From the NCBI GenBank assembly GCA_963782985.1, contig CAWALU010000012.1, positions 124,001-188,000 of the forward strand: DNA of 64,000 nt. Direction: 5' to 3'. The number at the start of each line of letters is the position of its first letter. Positions within the stretch are counted from its first letter, which is position 1. The stretch is from CAVSWT01 sp963782985. GTDB taxonomy: Bacteria; Bacteroidota; Ignavibacteria; Ignavibacteriales; Ignavibacteriaceae. The position numbers were made by a program, and so were the translations under genes. Below are positions 9,492 through 18,467 of the stretch, one piece after another. A model generated the notes under the pieces. The model did not search any database. It had not been told where the DNA came from and saw only the letters and a list, made by a program, of their open reading frames with translations.

Positions 9492-9887
9492 CTATAGTTC
9501 TAATTTTACTGAAAGATAAACTGACGTAGATCGTTTGTTAAAATATTTGTAAAATATCTCAAATAAATTTTTGCCTTCGCTTAAATAAATACTATTGAAT
9601 GAATAATTACCTTCCGATATTTGATAAAACATATCGAATCTATTTTTATTTAGAAAAAGAAATAAGTCGATTTGAGATTCAACAAAGGGAAGGGAAATAT
9701 GGATGTCTAATTTATTTTGCTTTAAAATAATCTGATCTTCAAAATTAATTATTTTAGGCAAAGGGAGTGAATGATCTACGGGCAGATCTGAAATATTATA
9801 AATTTCCGGAAAAAGATTTCTATTGGTAAATCTATTGATGTGTAAAGGAATATTTTTATTTGATTCTATGACTGAAGTTTCATGCAA
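9492..9887 (-). CDS. Hypothetical protein, 131 residues
   Basis: I do not recognise this family. It is a 131-residue soluble-looking protein without signal peptide or membrane segment, rich in Asn, Ile and Phe, ending in a beta-like K-R-S-T-S-V-Y-L-S-V-K-L-E-L. The proposed start is a TTG with AGAGG nine bases upstream. It ends 9 bases before the DUF2851 gene on the same strand, which supports it being real and co-translated. It might act with DUF2851, but that is only inference from position. Codon use is like its neighbours. Confidence 0.55.
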   Translation of the reverse strand: MHETSVIESNKNIPLHINRFTNRNLFPEIYNISDLPVDHSLPLPKIINFEDQIILKQNKLDIHISLPFVESQIDLFLFLNKNRFDMFYQISEGNYSFNSIYLSEGKNLFEIFYKYFNKRSTSVYLSVKLEL

Positions 9888-9988
9888 TTTAATTTTACCT
9901 CTATCTTAGAGGGTATTTAACTACGGCAAAATTTACAAAGAAATGTTATAATAGTAAATCTGTAAATAATTTTAACTTACTCCATTAT

Positions 9989-10798
9989 CTACTTCATCAA
10001 CTCTTCTATTTTTTTAATATATGAAATTAATTCATTCATTGCATCTTCCGCAAAATCGAAACCGTTGGATTTATAAATTATACCCCGACTAATATTTATT
10101 AAAAAGTTATATGGTTTTCTTTTTTTTAGAATTTCAATTACTTCAGTCAAGCTACCGCCTTGAGCGCCGATTCCAGGAAGTAGTATGGGAAGTTTTTCTA
10201 ACGCTGAAATATTAACTTTCAATTCATTACTATTGGTAGCGCCGAATACTACTCCGCAATTATTATTGTAATTCCATTGTTTAATTTTTTCGATAACTTT
10301 TTGATAAACAAATTTTTCATCTGCGGTTTTAAGTTTTTCAAAATCAGAAGAACTTTGATTTGAAGTAAGCGCTAAAATAAAATTCAACTTTTTATTATAA
10401 TCCAAAAAAGGTTTAACAGAATCAATTCCCATGTAAGGATTTATTGTGGAAGCATCGCAATTAAAATATTCAAAAATAGATTTAGCATACATTTGAGAAG
10501 TGTTTCCGATGTCCCCTCTTTTAGCGTCTCCAATTATTAAAGTATCTTCAGGAATTAATTGGATTGATTTCAGCAGAGCGCTAAAACCGTCAGCGCCGTT
10601 CACTTCATAAAAAGCAAAATTAAATTTATAGGCTGCTGCAAAATCTTTTGTGGCGGAAATAATTTCTTTATTAAATTCTAAAATAGGATTTGAGTACGAT
10701 TTTAAATGCGGTGGAATTTTTTCTAAGTCCGTATCTAAACCAACACAAATAAATTTTTTCTCGTTATTTTTTTTTTGAAGTTTTTCTAATGCAGTCAT
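9989..10798 (-). CDS. pyrF: Orotidine 5'-phosphate decarboxylase (type 2)
   Basis: Catalyses decarboxylation of OMP to UMP, the last step of de novo pyrimidine synthesis. The 269-residue protein has the N-terminal V-G-L-D-T-D substrate motif, the catalytic D-A-K-R-G-D-I at residues 91-97 (Lys93), N-P-Y-M-G near 140, and a phosphate-binding P-G-I-G-A-Q-G-G segment. Length and the D-A-K-R-G-D-I-G-N-T variant fit the longer type 2 enzymes rather than the short E. coli type. It follows rodA by 15 bases and could be transcribed with the cell-shape genes. The related pyrG lies about 10 kb away. Confidence 0.94.
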   Translation of the reverse strand: MTALEKLQKKNNEKKFICVGLDTDLEKIPPHLKSYSNPILEFNKEIISATKDFAAAYKFNFAFYEVNGADGFSALLKSIQLIPEDTLIIGDAKRGDIGNTSQMYAKSIFEYFNCDASTINPYMGIDSVKPFLDYNKKLNFILALTSNQSSSDFEKLKTADEKFVYQKVIEKIKQWNYNNNCGVVFGATNSNELKVNISALEKLPILLPGIGAQGGSLTEVIEILKKRKPYNFLINISRGIIYKSNGFDFAEDAMNELISYIKKIEELMK

Positions 10799-10813
10799 TT
10801 TAATTTAATTTTA

Positions 10814-12055
10814 TTAAGTGTAATTCTTTTTTGTTCTATGAATATTTGCAACAATGCCCAGCATGAACATATTAACAAGCAATGAGCTTCCGCCGTAGCT
10901 TACAAATGGCAGCGGAATTCCAATCACCGGCATTACGCCCACCGTCATTCCAACATTAACTAAAAGATGAATAACATAAACTGAAAGTATTCCAATTGCG
11001 GTGAGACTTAAAAATTCATCTTTAGTTCCTGCAGCAATTTTTAAAATTCGAATAAATAAAAAAAGAAAAAGTAAAAGCGTTATAAATGATCCGATAAAAC
11101 CAAACTCTTCGCCAATTACGCAATAAATAAAATCCGTCCATTGCTCAGGAATATATTGCAGCTGCGTCTGATTGCCTGCGAGAAATCCCTTCCCCCAAAA
11201 ACCGCCGGAACCGATTGCAACTTTAGCCTGAATTGCATTATAGCCAGACCCTAAAGGATCCGCCATTGGATCGATAAATGATTGAATTCTTTTTTGCTGA
11301 TGCGGACTTAATGCGTTGTAAACATAATCGGCAAAAAATCCCGCGCCCAAATTTAACGCAAGTATAGAGCCGTTAAAAAAAATATCTTTTTTAAAAAAGA
11401 ATAATCCGATTACAACTAAAAGCAGCGCAATAATAAAATATATCATTCCAAACAATGAGGACACGGCAATAAATCCCGGAGATAAAACTATAAACAGACC
11501 AAACAAGCTTATGCCTTTCCAGAAAATCATAGTTAGCAGCAATCCAATAAAAACTATTCCGGTGCCCATATCCGGTTCCAATAAAATTAAACCGATAGGA
11601 ATGAAGCCTATTATAAGAGCAAAAATTATATCCTTGAAAGATTCTATGTTTGTATTTTTTCTGCTAAGAAAAGAAGCTAAAGCTAAAATGGTTCCTATCT
11701 TTGCAAACTCGGAAGGCTGAAATCCCAGCGGTCCGAAATCAAGCCAGCTTTTAGCGCCGGAAATTTTTCTTCCTAAAACTAAAACAAAAACTAAAAATGC
11801 AATTGAAATTAAATAGCTCGGGATAGAAATTAATTTAAAAGTGTTGGTGGGAATTGAGTAAGTAATAAAAAATATTATAAACGCCGCTGCGCCCCATACT
11901 AATTGTTTTTGAAAATTTCCGCTGGCAGCTGGATTATTTAGAGTCGAACTATATATTGCAGCCAGTCCAAAAGCAATTAAAAAAAGAACAGAAAAAAAAA
12001 GTATCAAATCAAATTTGTCTTGAAGCTTATAATCAATGCGCAAGTACGGCTCCAA
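10814..12055 (-). CDS. rodA: Rod-shape peptidoglycan glycosyltransferase RodA
   Basis: A SEDS-family polytopic membrane protein of up to 413 residues with about ten hydrophobic segments. Signature residues include G-A-K-S-W-L-D-F-G-P-L-G-F-Q-P-S-E-F-A-K in the conserved loop and, at the C-terminus, I-G-I-P-L-P-F-V-S-Y-G-G-S-S-L. It polymerises lipid II glycan strands in the elongasome together with PBP2, encoded just upstream. The listed start is a TTG overlapping the mrdA end by 23 bases. A second TTG at 12043 has GGAG at ideal spacing and may be the real start, which would shorten the overlap to 11 bases. Translational coupling to mrdA is likely. Confidence 0.93.
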   Translation of the reverse strand: MEPYLRIDYKLQDKFDLILFFSVLFLIAFGLAAIYSSTLNNPAASGNFQKQLVWGAAAFIIFFITYSIPTNTFKLISIPSYLISIAFLVFVLVLGRKISGAKSWLDFGPLGFQPSEFAKIGTILALASFLSRKNTNIESFKDIIFALIIGFIPIGLILLEPDMGTGIVFIGLLLTMIFWKGISLFGLFIVLSPGFIAVSSLFGMIYFIIALLLVVIGLFFFKKDIFFNGSILALNLGAGFFADYVYNALSPHQQKRIQSFIDPMADPLGSGYNAIQAKVAIGSGGFWGKGFLAGNQTQLQYIPEQWTDFIYCVIGEEFGFIGSFITLLLFLFLFIRILKIAAGTKDEFLSLTAIGILSVYVIHLLVNVGMTVGVMPVIGIPLPFVSYGGSSLLVNMFMLGIVANIHRTKKNYT

Positions 12056-13856
12056 GAATTTTAGTATTAATTTTAGGGATCAAATCCTTTTCATCTTTTT
12101 TTATTTCATCTTTTTTCAGATAAGCTTCAAGCATCTTTTGTGCGATAGGAGCGGCATAGGTAGCTCCGAAACCAACATTTTCAACTACCACGGCAACCGC
12201 TATTTTAGGATTTTCAAACGGCGCAAAACAAATAAACAAAGCGTGATCTTTGCCGTGAGGATTTTGAGCTGTTCCAGTTTTGCCTGCAATGTTAATATCT
12301 TTTATTCTAATTCGCGTTGCCGTACCGCTTCCCTGAACCACTAAAAACATTCCATGTTTTACAATATCTATTGCTTTGGGGTCTATGTTTGTTTTGATTT
12401 CCGGGAAAGTTAATGGAACAAATTTTTTAGTTTTATCATCAGTGTAGCCTTTTACAACATGCGGAACAAAAGACTTTCCGTTGTTTGCAATAAGTGAAAC
12501 ATATTTAGCAAGCTGAATAGGCGTTGCGCCAACTTCGCCTTGCCCGATTCCCAACGAAGCCATAATACTTCGGGGCCAATTCTCCCCGTACCTTTTCTCA
12601 TAATATTTGGAAGTAGGAATTAATCCCGATGACTCTTCGCCAATATCAACTCCGGTTTTTTCGCCAAACCCAAAGCGATGGGAATATTCCGACCATCTAT
12701 CCAAACCAATTTTATAAATAAGATTATAAAAAAATGTGTTGCAAGATTTTTCAATCGCATGAACTACGTTTAAAGCTCCGTGCGCGCCGCCGTGGCATTT
12801 AAAAAATCTGCCGAATGTAAAACCGCCGCCGCAATAGATAGTCGAGTTTTCATTAATTACTCCTAAATCCAAAGCAGCCATTGCTTCAAAAGGTTTGAAG
12901 GTTGAGCCGGGCGGCTTAACCGACATTGTCGCTCTATTAAAAGACGGCTTAAGCGGATTTTGATAAAGGTTGGTTAAAAATTCTCTTGACGTTACATAAG
13001 AAAATTCATTTAAATCATAATCCGGTTTACTTACTAACGCAAGAATTTCACCGGTAGCTGGCTCGATAGCAACGGCTGCTCCTGAAAATTCACCGAAGCC
13101 TTGCTCGGCTGCTCTTTGCACGTCAGCGTCAATTGATAAAACTAAGTCGTGTCCTTTAATTGAAGGTTCATCATTTTTCCCATTTTTATATCTGCCAATT
13201 TCTTTTCTTTTAGAATCAACTAAAATATATTTGTAACCCTTTTCACCGCGTAATAATTTTTCATAATTTTTTTCAATGCCGTTATTGCCCACATAATCCC
13301 CAGGATTGTAATATTCATTTTCGGCTTCAAGCTGTTTGGGAGAAATTTCTTTTGTATATCCAAATACATGCGAGCCGACTATTTTAGCGGGATAGCCTCT
13401 CTGCATTTCAACTATATAATCTACGCCGGGTAAATTTTCTGAATTTTCTTCGTACCAAGAAACAACTTTAAAATCAATTCCTCTTTTAATTCTTATCGGG
13501 ACAAACTTTGAATAAATTCTATTGTTGAATAAAATTTTTGAAATGTAGCCGGAATCAACATCCAGCACAGCTTCTAAAATTGAATTCAATTTTGGTTCAT
13601 AGTAAGCGGGAATAATGCGAAGCGTGTACGCAGGAACATTATTAACTAACACTTCCCCATTCCTATCATAAAAAACTCCGCGCAAGGGAGTTTGCTCAAT
13701 CGCTTTTATACTATTGCTTGCCGATTTTTCATCGTAAGCTTCTTGTTGAATAATCTGCATTTGAAATAATCTAAAAACAAGAAATGAAATAATACCGACA
13801 ATAATAAAATATAAAATTGATTTTCTTTGGGAGGAAGCAAAATTTTCTGTTCTCAA
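12033..13856 (-). CDS. mrdA: Penicillin-binding protein 2 (elongation-specific transpeptidase)
   Basis: A 607-residue class B PBP that crosslinks peptidoglycan during cell elongation with RodA. One N-terminal membrane anchor spans residues about 14-33, followed by the PBP dimerisation region (R-G-V-F-Y-D-R-N-G near 59). The transpeptidase domain carries all three active-site motifs: S-T-F-K at 318-321, S-C-N at 371-373 and K-T-G-T at 526-529. It should therefore be active and beta-lactam sensitive. It starts with TTG, overlapping the mreD stop by 4 bases, with AAGGAG nine bases upstream inside mreD. Order mreB-mreC-mreD-mrdA-rodA is the classic cell-shape operon. Confidence 0.95.
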   Translation of the reverse strand: MRTENFASSQRKSILYFIIVGIISFLVFRLFQMQIIQQEAYDEKSASNSIKAIEQTPLRGVFYDRNGEVLVNNVPAYTLRIIPAYYEPKLNSILEAVLDVDSGYISKILFNNRIYSKFVPIRIKRGIDFKVVSWYEENSENLPGVDYIVEMQRGYPAKIVGSHVFGYTKEISPKQLEAENEYYNPGDYVGNNGIEKNYEKLLRGEKGYKYILVDSKRKEIGRYKNGKNDEPSIKGHDLVLSIDADVQRAAEQGFGEFSGAAVAIEPATGEILALVSKPDYDLNEFSYVTSREFLTNLYQNPLKPSFNRATMSVKPPGSTFKPFEAMAALDLGVINENSTIYCGGGFTFGRFFKCHGGAHGALNVVHAIEKSCNTFFYNLIYKIGLDRWSEYSHRFGFGEKTGVDIGEESSGLIPTSKYYEKRYGENWPRSIMASLGIGQGEVGATPIQLAKYVSLIANNGKSFVPHVVKGYTDDKTKKFVPLTFPEIKTNIDPKAIDIVKHGMFLVVQGSGTATRIRIKDINIAGKTGTAQNPHGKDHALFICFAPFENPKIAVAVVVENVGFGATYAAPIAQKMLEAYLKKDEIKKDEKDLIPKINTKILGAVLAH

Positions 13857-14341
13857 TTAAATCGGCTCCTTGGATAAAAAACAACTACAATCAAACTCAA
13901 CACTGCCGTGTAAAATCCGGGCAGCATTCCCTGCTCAAATATTAAAAATAAAAAATTAGAATTAAAATCTATTGTTGAAAAGAAAGAATACACAACAGAA
14001 TCAATAATGGCGCAAAGTAAAACGATCAGACAAAAAACTAATGACTTAATATATACTTCTTGTTTTTTTTCGCTGTAAAAATAGCCAGCGACAAACCCGG
14101 CTATAGTTTTTGCCAGCATTGTACTGCCAAGCAAACTACCAGTTATAATGTCGAATAGAAATCCAAAAACGAATCCCAAAACGGTTCCATAAATTTGTCC
14201 GAATCGCAAAGCATAAAACACGAGGAGAATTAAAATCAAATCCGGGATAACGCCGTTGATGGCTATCAGCGGAATGATAGTAGTTTGTAGTATTAGTAAT
14301 GGAAAGAAAAGTAAAATGGGAATTATAAATTGAAGCCGCAT
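13853..14341 (-). CDS. mreD: Rod shape-determining membrane protein MreD
   Basis: A 162-residue, very hydrophobic protein with about five membrane segments, starting right after mreC and overlapping mrdA by 4 bases. The early P-D-L-I-L-I-L-L-V-F-Y-A-L-R-F-G and G-F-V-F-G-F-L-F-D segments are typical of MreD. It is a core inner-membrane component linking MreC and MreB to the PBP2-RodA synthase. Sequence conservation in this family is low, so position between mreC and mrdA is a main part of the evidence. Confidence 0.9.
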   Translation of the reverse strand: MRLQFIIPILLFFPLLILQTTIIPLIAINGVIPDLILILLVFYALRFGQIYGTVLGFVFGFLFDIITGSLLGSTMLAKTIAGFVAGYFYSEKKQEVYIKSLVFCLIVLLCAIIDSVVYSFFSTIDFNSNFLFLIFEQGMLPGFYTAVLSLIVVVFYPRSRFN

Positions 14342-14342
14342 T

Positions 14343-15176
14343 TTATTTCCGCTTATAAAAGTTTAATTCTAAATTTGATTTTTCTCGGCTCTCAACTTTT
14401 TGCAGCACAAAAACATTTTCAACAGTTGAAAAATCTACAAATGGTATAATCTTTACTTCATTAAAAATCCCGGTTTCAACTTTTGACAACTCTTTTACCA
14501 CTCCCACAGATAAAGGCGAAGAAATAAGCGTGCTAATTTCTGAAGTAATAATTTTATCGCCCGGTTCAATATCGTAAGTCTTCGGCACGTCAATCATCAC
14601 TAAATCATCGCCGTTCCATTTCATTATTGCATCAACCCTGCTTCGTTCATCTTTTACCGTTAATTTTAAATCTCTATTTTTTAGCGTTCGCGCAATTGAG
14701 TAATCTTCAGAAACAGCCTGTATAACTCCAATTAAACCGTGATCATTTAAAACAGGCATTCCCGGTTTAACGCTGTCTTTTAAACCGACATTTAATGTAA
14801 TTGTGCTTTGAGATTTTGTTTGAGATTTTGAAACAACTTGCGCAGGCAGTAATGGGAGATTAGTTGAATCTTTTATATCCAACATTTTTTTTAACGCGTC
14901 ATTTTCATAAGAATATTTTCTAAGCATATTCACTTGAAACATAAGTTCGGCATTGGTTTTTCTTAAACTTTCATTTTCATTTTTAAAGTTTGATGAACTT
15001 GTTAAATCAGAAACCACGGAAGTTACCGCCGCAAAGGTTCCGAATGCGGCAGCCCGCACTTTTTTAATTTTTGAATTTTGATTTAAAGGTAATAATAGCA
15101 GGCTGGCAACTAAAAGAATTACAAGAATTATATATTCTTTAAAGTTATCCCACAAGCGGGTTAAAAATCTAAACAT
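14343..15176 (-). CDS. mreC: Rod shape-determining protein MreC
   Basis: A 277-residue protein with a short cytoplasmic N-terminus, one membrane helix (about residues 14-31), a coiled-coil stretch with a Lys/Glu/Asn pattern (about 65-95), and a periplasmic beta-domain. The beta-domain contains V-G-L-K-D-S-V-K-P-G-M-P-V-L, G-L-I-G-V-I-Q-A-V-S and E-P-G-D-K-I-I-T-S, all recognisable MreC signatures. It scaffolds PBP2 activation in the elongasome. Its ATG shares one base with the mreB stop codon, so translation is coupled. Confidence 0.94.
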   Translation of the reverse strand: MFRFLTRLWDNFKEYIILVILLVASLLLLPLNQNSKIKKVRAAAFGTFAAVTSVVSDLTSSSNFKNENESLRKTNAELMFQVNMLRKYSYENDALKKMLDIKDSTNLPLLPAQVVSKSQTKSQSTITLNVGLKDSVKPGMPVLNDHGLIGVIQAVSEDYSIARTLKNRDLKLTVKDERSRVDAIMKWNGDDLVMIDVPKTYDIEPGDKIITSEISTLISSPLSVGVVKELSKVETGIFNEVKIIPFVDFSTVENVFVLQKVESREKSNLELNFYKRK

Positions 15177-16201
15177 TAATATCTTCGGTTACGAATTAAC
15201 ACTTTTGAATAATGATTCAAATTATCAATTACTTTTCCCGTTCCTCTAACAACAGCAGTAAGCGGATCATCGGCAACGTGAACGGGCAAGTTAGTTTCCA
15301 TTCTTATTCTTTCATCTAATCCTTTAAGAAGAGCGCCGCCGCCGGTGAGCATAACTCCGCGATCCAAAATATCCGCCGATAATTCGGGAGGCGTGCGTTC
15401 CAATGATTGGCGAACCGCGTCAACAATCTGCACGACCGCTTCGTTAAGCGCCTCTCTAATTTCCACCGAACTTACTTCCGTGGTTTTAGGAATTCCGCCG
15501 ACCAAATCGCGACCTTTAACTTGAATGGTAATTTCTTCTTTTAAAGGAACTGCCGAGCCAACTTCACATTTTATAGCTTCCGCAGTTCTTTCCCCAATTA
15601 ATATATTATGATTTTTTTTGAAGAACTGCATAATGGCATAATTCATTTCATCGCCCGCAATTCTAATTGATTCTTCATTAACAATTCCTGATAAAGCAAT
15701 TACCGCAATTTCCGTAGTGCCGCCGCCGATATCAATAATCATATTTCCAACTGCGGCTTCCACGTCAATTCCGATTCCTATTGCAGCCGCCATTGGTTCG
15801 GCGATTAAGTGAACTTCTTTAGCGCCTGCATGTTCAGCGCTGTCCCGTACAGCTCTTTTTTCAACTTCAGTAACTCCGCTGGGAACGGCTACTACAACCC
15901 TTCGGCTTGACAAAGCGCCGGCGCGAACGCTTTTTATAAACGCTCTAATCATTCCTTCCGCAATTTCAAAATCGGCAATTACGCCGTCTCGCATTGGTCG
16001 GGTAACTCTTATTTCCTTATGCTCTCTGCCTTGCATTTCCTTGGCTTTATTTCCAAGGGCGATAATGCGTTTTGTGTTTTTATCGAAAGCAACAATGGAA
16101 GGTTCATTCAGAACAATCCCTTTGCCTTTAACATAAATTAATGTATTTGCAGTGCCAAGGTCGATGGCAATATCTGCGGAGAAAAAATCAAAAAGTCCCA
16201 T
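15176..16201 (-). CDS. mreB: Actin-like cell-shape protein MreB
   Basis: A 341-residue bacterial actin. The N-terminal F-F-S-A-D-I-A-I-D-L-G-T-A-N-T is the phosphate-1 motif after a short membrane-binding amphipathic start. I-D-I-G-G-G-T-T-E is phosphate-2 and T-G-G-G-A-L-L-K-G is the adenosine motif. It polymerises on the inner membrane and directs the elongasome. GAGAGG precedes the ATG. First gene of the mre operon; purH ends only 8 bases upstream, so purN-purH may be transcribed into it. Confidence 0.97.
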   Translation of the reverse strand: MGLFDFFSADIAIDLGTANTLIYVKGKGIVLNEPSIVAFDKNTKRIIALGNKAKEMQGREHKEIRVTRPMRDGVIADFEIAEGMIRAFIKSVRAGALSSRRVVVAVPSGVTEVEKRAVRDSAEHAGAKEVHLIAEPMAAAIGIGIDVEAAVGNMIIDIGGGTTEIAVIALSGIVNEESIRIAGDEMNYAIMQFFKKNHNILIGERTAEAIKCEVGSAVPLKEEITIQVKGRDLVGGIPKTTEVSSVEIREALNEAVVQIVDAVRQSLERTPPELSADILDRGVMLTGGGALLKGLDERIRMETNLPVHVADDPLTAVVRGTGKVIDNLNHYSKVLIRNRRY

Positions 16202-16209
16202 AAAACCTC

Positions 16210-17766
16210 TCAGTGTTTAAAATGTCTAACACCAGTAAAAATCATTGAAATATTATTTTTATTAGCAGCTTCAATTACTTCGCTATCCCTAACCGAACCG
16301 CCGGGCTGAATCACTGATACAACGCCGTATTCTATTATTTTTAAAAGCGTATCTGGAAAAGGGAAAAAGGCATCGGAAGCCGCAACCGAACCTTTTAAAT
16401 TTAAACCGTGTTCCTGCGCTTTCATATTTGCAATTTTTGCGGAATCTAATCTCGACATTTGTCCCGCGCCTATTCCCAAAGTAACTTTATCTTTCGCAAA
16501 AACTATCGAGTTTGATTTTGTATGTTTTGCAACTAGCCATGCAAAATACAAATCTTCTAATTCAGCTTCGTTTGGTTCTTTGTCCGTTGCATTTTTAATT
16601 GCATTTTTATCTAAAGAAATTCTGTCTGAATCCTGAACTATAATTCCGCCGGGAATATTTTTGTATGATAGTTTATCATCGGAAACTGATTTTAATTGTT
16701 TCAATAAACGGCGATCTTTTTTCTTACTTAAAATTTTAATCGCGCCTTCAGTATAATCCGGCGCTGAGATAACTTCTAAAAAAATCTCATTCATTTTTTC
16801 CGCCGCTTGTTCATCAACGGTAGAAGTAAAAGCAACTATTCCGCCGAATGAAGAAACCGGATCGCACTTCAAGGCTTTAACGTAAGCATCAAAAGAATCA
16901 AAACCAATTGCGGCGCCCGCCGGATTTTGATGTTTAATAATTGCGCAGCAGGTTTTATTCTGCGCATCCATATTTAAATCTAAATCTTCAACTAATTCAA
17001 CAGCGGAAACTAAATCTAAAATATTATTATAAGATAACTCTTTGCCGTGAAAAATTTTAAAGTAAGAATTAAAATTTCCATAAAGAGCCGCTTGCTGATG
17101 CGGGTTTTCACCGTAACGCAGCGAATGTTCTTTGGCATAATTTAATCTAAAATTATTTTTGGGAAGTTCAAATTTATCTTCTAAAAAATTTGCAATGTAA
17201 GTATCGTAATCAGCGGTATGAGAAAAAGCTTCAACCGCTAACTTTTTTCTGGTCTTTAAATTTACTTTACCTGACTTTAATTCTTCAACAAAAGGATCAT
17301 ATTGATTTGGGTTTGTGAGAATAGCAGTAAACCTAAAATTTTTAGCGGCTGCACGAATTAAACTCGGTCCGCCAATATCAATATTTTCAATTATATCTTC
17401 CAAAGATGAATTTTTATTTTCAGCGGTTTTAACGAAAGGATAAAGATTAACGCAGACAATATCTATAGGAATAATTTTATTTTCTTCGGCTTGTTTTAAG
17501 TCCGCCTCATTATCTCTTCTAAATAAAATTCCTCCGAATATTTTTGGATGAAGAGTTTTCACTCTGCCTTCAAATATTTCCGGCGATCCCGTCAGCTCGC
17601 TTATTTCAGTAACTTTTAAATTTGATTGTGAAATAATTTTTGCAGTGTTTCCAGTCGCAATTATTTCATAATTGAATTCAATTAGAGATTTTGCTAATTC
17701 AACTATTTTTGATTTGTCGGATACGCTTAGCAGGACTAACTTTTTCAATTCAATCTTTCGGAACAA
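16210..17766 (-). CDS. purH: Bifunctional AICAR transformylase/IMP cyclohydrolase
   Basis: Catalyses the last two steps of IMP synthesis: formyl transfer from 10-formyl-THF to AICAR, then ring closure. In the 518-residue protein the N-terminal IMP cyclohydrolase domain (about 1-200) has L-L-S-V-S-D-K-S, R-V-K-T-L-H-P-K-I-F-G-G-I-L and I-D-I-G-G-P-S-L-I-R-A-A-A-K-N. The AICAR transformylase domain has L-R-Y-G-E-N-P-H-Q and the catalytic I-K-H-Q-N-P-A-G. The listed start is TTG; another TTG eight codons... further in, before K-K-L-V-L-L, may be the true start. It follows purN by 8 bases, forming a purine operon. Confidence 0.96.
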   Translation of the reverse strand: MFRKIELKKLVLLSVSDKSKIVELAKSLIEFNYEIIATGNTAKIISQSNLKVTEISELTGSPEIFEGRVKTLHPKIFGGILFRRDNEADLKQAEENKIIPIDIVCVNLYPFVKTAENKNSSLEDIIENIDIGGPSLIRAAAKNFRFTAILTNPNQYDPFVEELKSGKVNLKTRKKLAVEAFSHTADYDTYIANFLEDKFELPKNNFRLNYAKEHSLRYGENPHQQAALYGNFNSYFKIFHGKELSYNNILDLVSAVELVEDLDLNMDAQNKTCCAIIKHQNPAGAAIGFDSFDAYVKALKCDPVSSFGGIVAFTSTVDEQAAEKMNEIFLEVISAPDYTEGAIKILSKKKDRRLLKQLKSVSDDKLSYKNIPGGIIVQDSDRISLDKNAIKNATDKEPNEAELEDLYFAWLVAKHTKSNSIVFAKDKVTLGIGAGQMSRLDSAKIANMKAQEHGLNLKGSVAASDAFFPFPDTLLKIIEYGVVSVIQPGGSVRDSEVIEAANKNNISMIFTGVRHFKH

Positions 17767-17774
17767 ATTAGAAA

Positions 17775-18407
17775 TTAATTTTCAATAACAATTCTGTTAT
17801 CAACTTGTCGGATTTTATTTTCAGCAAATTTTTTTATAACGAACGGAAGAATTTCATGCTCAACGTTTAAAATTTTTTCGGCAATTTCTTCCGGAGATTT
17901 AGCAGTAGTTATATCAACGCACTTTTGAGCAATTATCTTGCCAGTATCATAGGACAAATCAACAAAATGAATTGTAGCGCCGGAAACTTTAGCCGAAGAT
18001 TCAAATACAGCTTTATGAACATTCATTCCATACATGCCTTTCCCTCCGAACGATGGAAGGAGAGCCGGATGAATATTAATAATTTTGTTTTCAAAATTTA
18101 TCAATAAACTAACCGGAATCATTTTCAAATATCCGGCTAATACAATCAAATCAATTTGAAAGTCCCTTAAATGTTCGCTTAAATCATCAACCTGAATTGC
18201 GCCGGGCTTATTGCCAATACTAAAAGTTGGTATAGAATATTTAGCGGCAATTTCAAAAGCTTTGCAGTCCAACTTATCGCTGTAAACAGCTTTTATTTCA
18301 ACAAAATTATTTGGGAAATTTATCCCAACTTTGTTAGGAAAAGGCTGGGAATCAATTATGGCTTGAAGATTAGAACCTCGTCCGGAAACAAAGACAGCTA
18401 TTTTCAC
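17775..18407 (-). CDS. purN: Phosphoribosylglycinamide formyltransferase
   Basis: A 210-residue GAR transformylase of purine synthesis, using 10-formyl-THF. Motifs are the N-terminal V-F-V-S-G-R-G-S-N-L-Q-A-I-I, then L-A-G-Y-L-K-M-I-P, I-I-N-I-H-P-A-L-L-P-S-F (catalytic Asn and His), and D-L-S-Y-D-T-G-K-I-I-A-Q (catalytic Asp). It begins with GTG at 18407. All catalytic residues are present. It precedes purH directly, as in many Bacteroidetes-Chlorobi genomes. Confidence 0.95.
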   Translation of the reverse strand: MKIAVFVSGRGSNLQAIIDSQPFPNKVGINFPNNFVEIKAVYSDKLDCKAFEIAAKYSIPTFSIGNKPGAIQVDDLSEHLRDFQIDLIVLAGYLKMIPVSLLINFENKIINIHPALLPSFGGKGMYGMNVHKAVFESSAKVSGATIHFVDLSYDTGKIIAQKCVDITTAKSPEEIAEKILNVEHEILPFVIKKFAENKIRQVDNRIVIEN

Positions 18408-18467
18408 GCAAACTCTTGGGAAAAAAGTGGTTAAAATTACCTAAAGAAAGAAAAACAATCAATCGAA

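Noticed and set aside
12036..12344. 102-codon plus-strand frame within mrdA
   Set aside because: Lies entirely over the conserved transpeptidase region of mrdA on the opposite strand.
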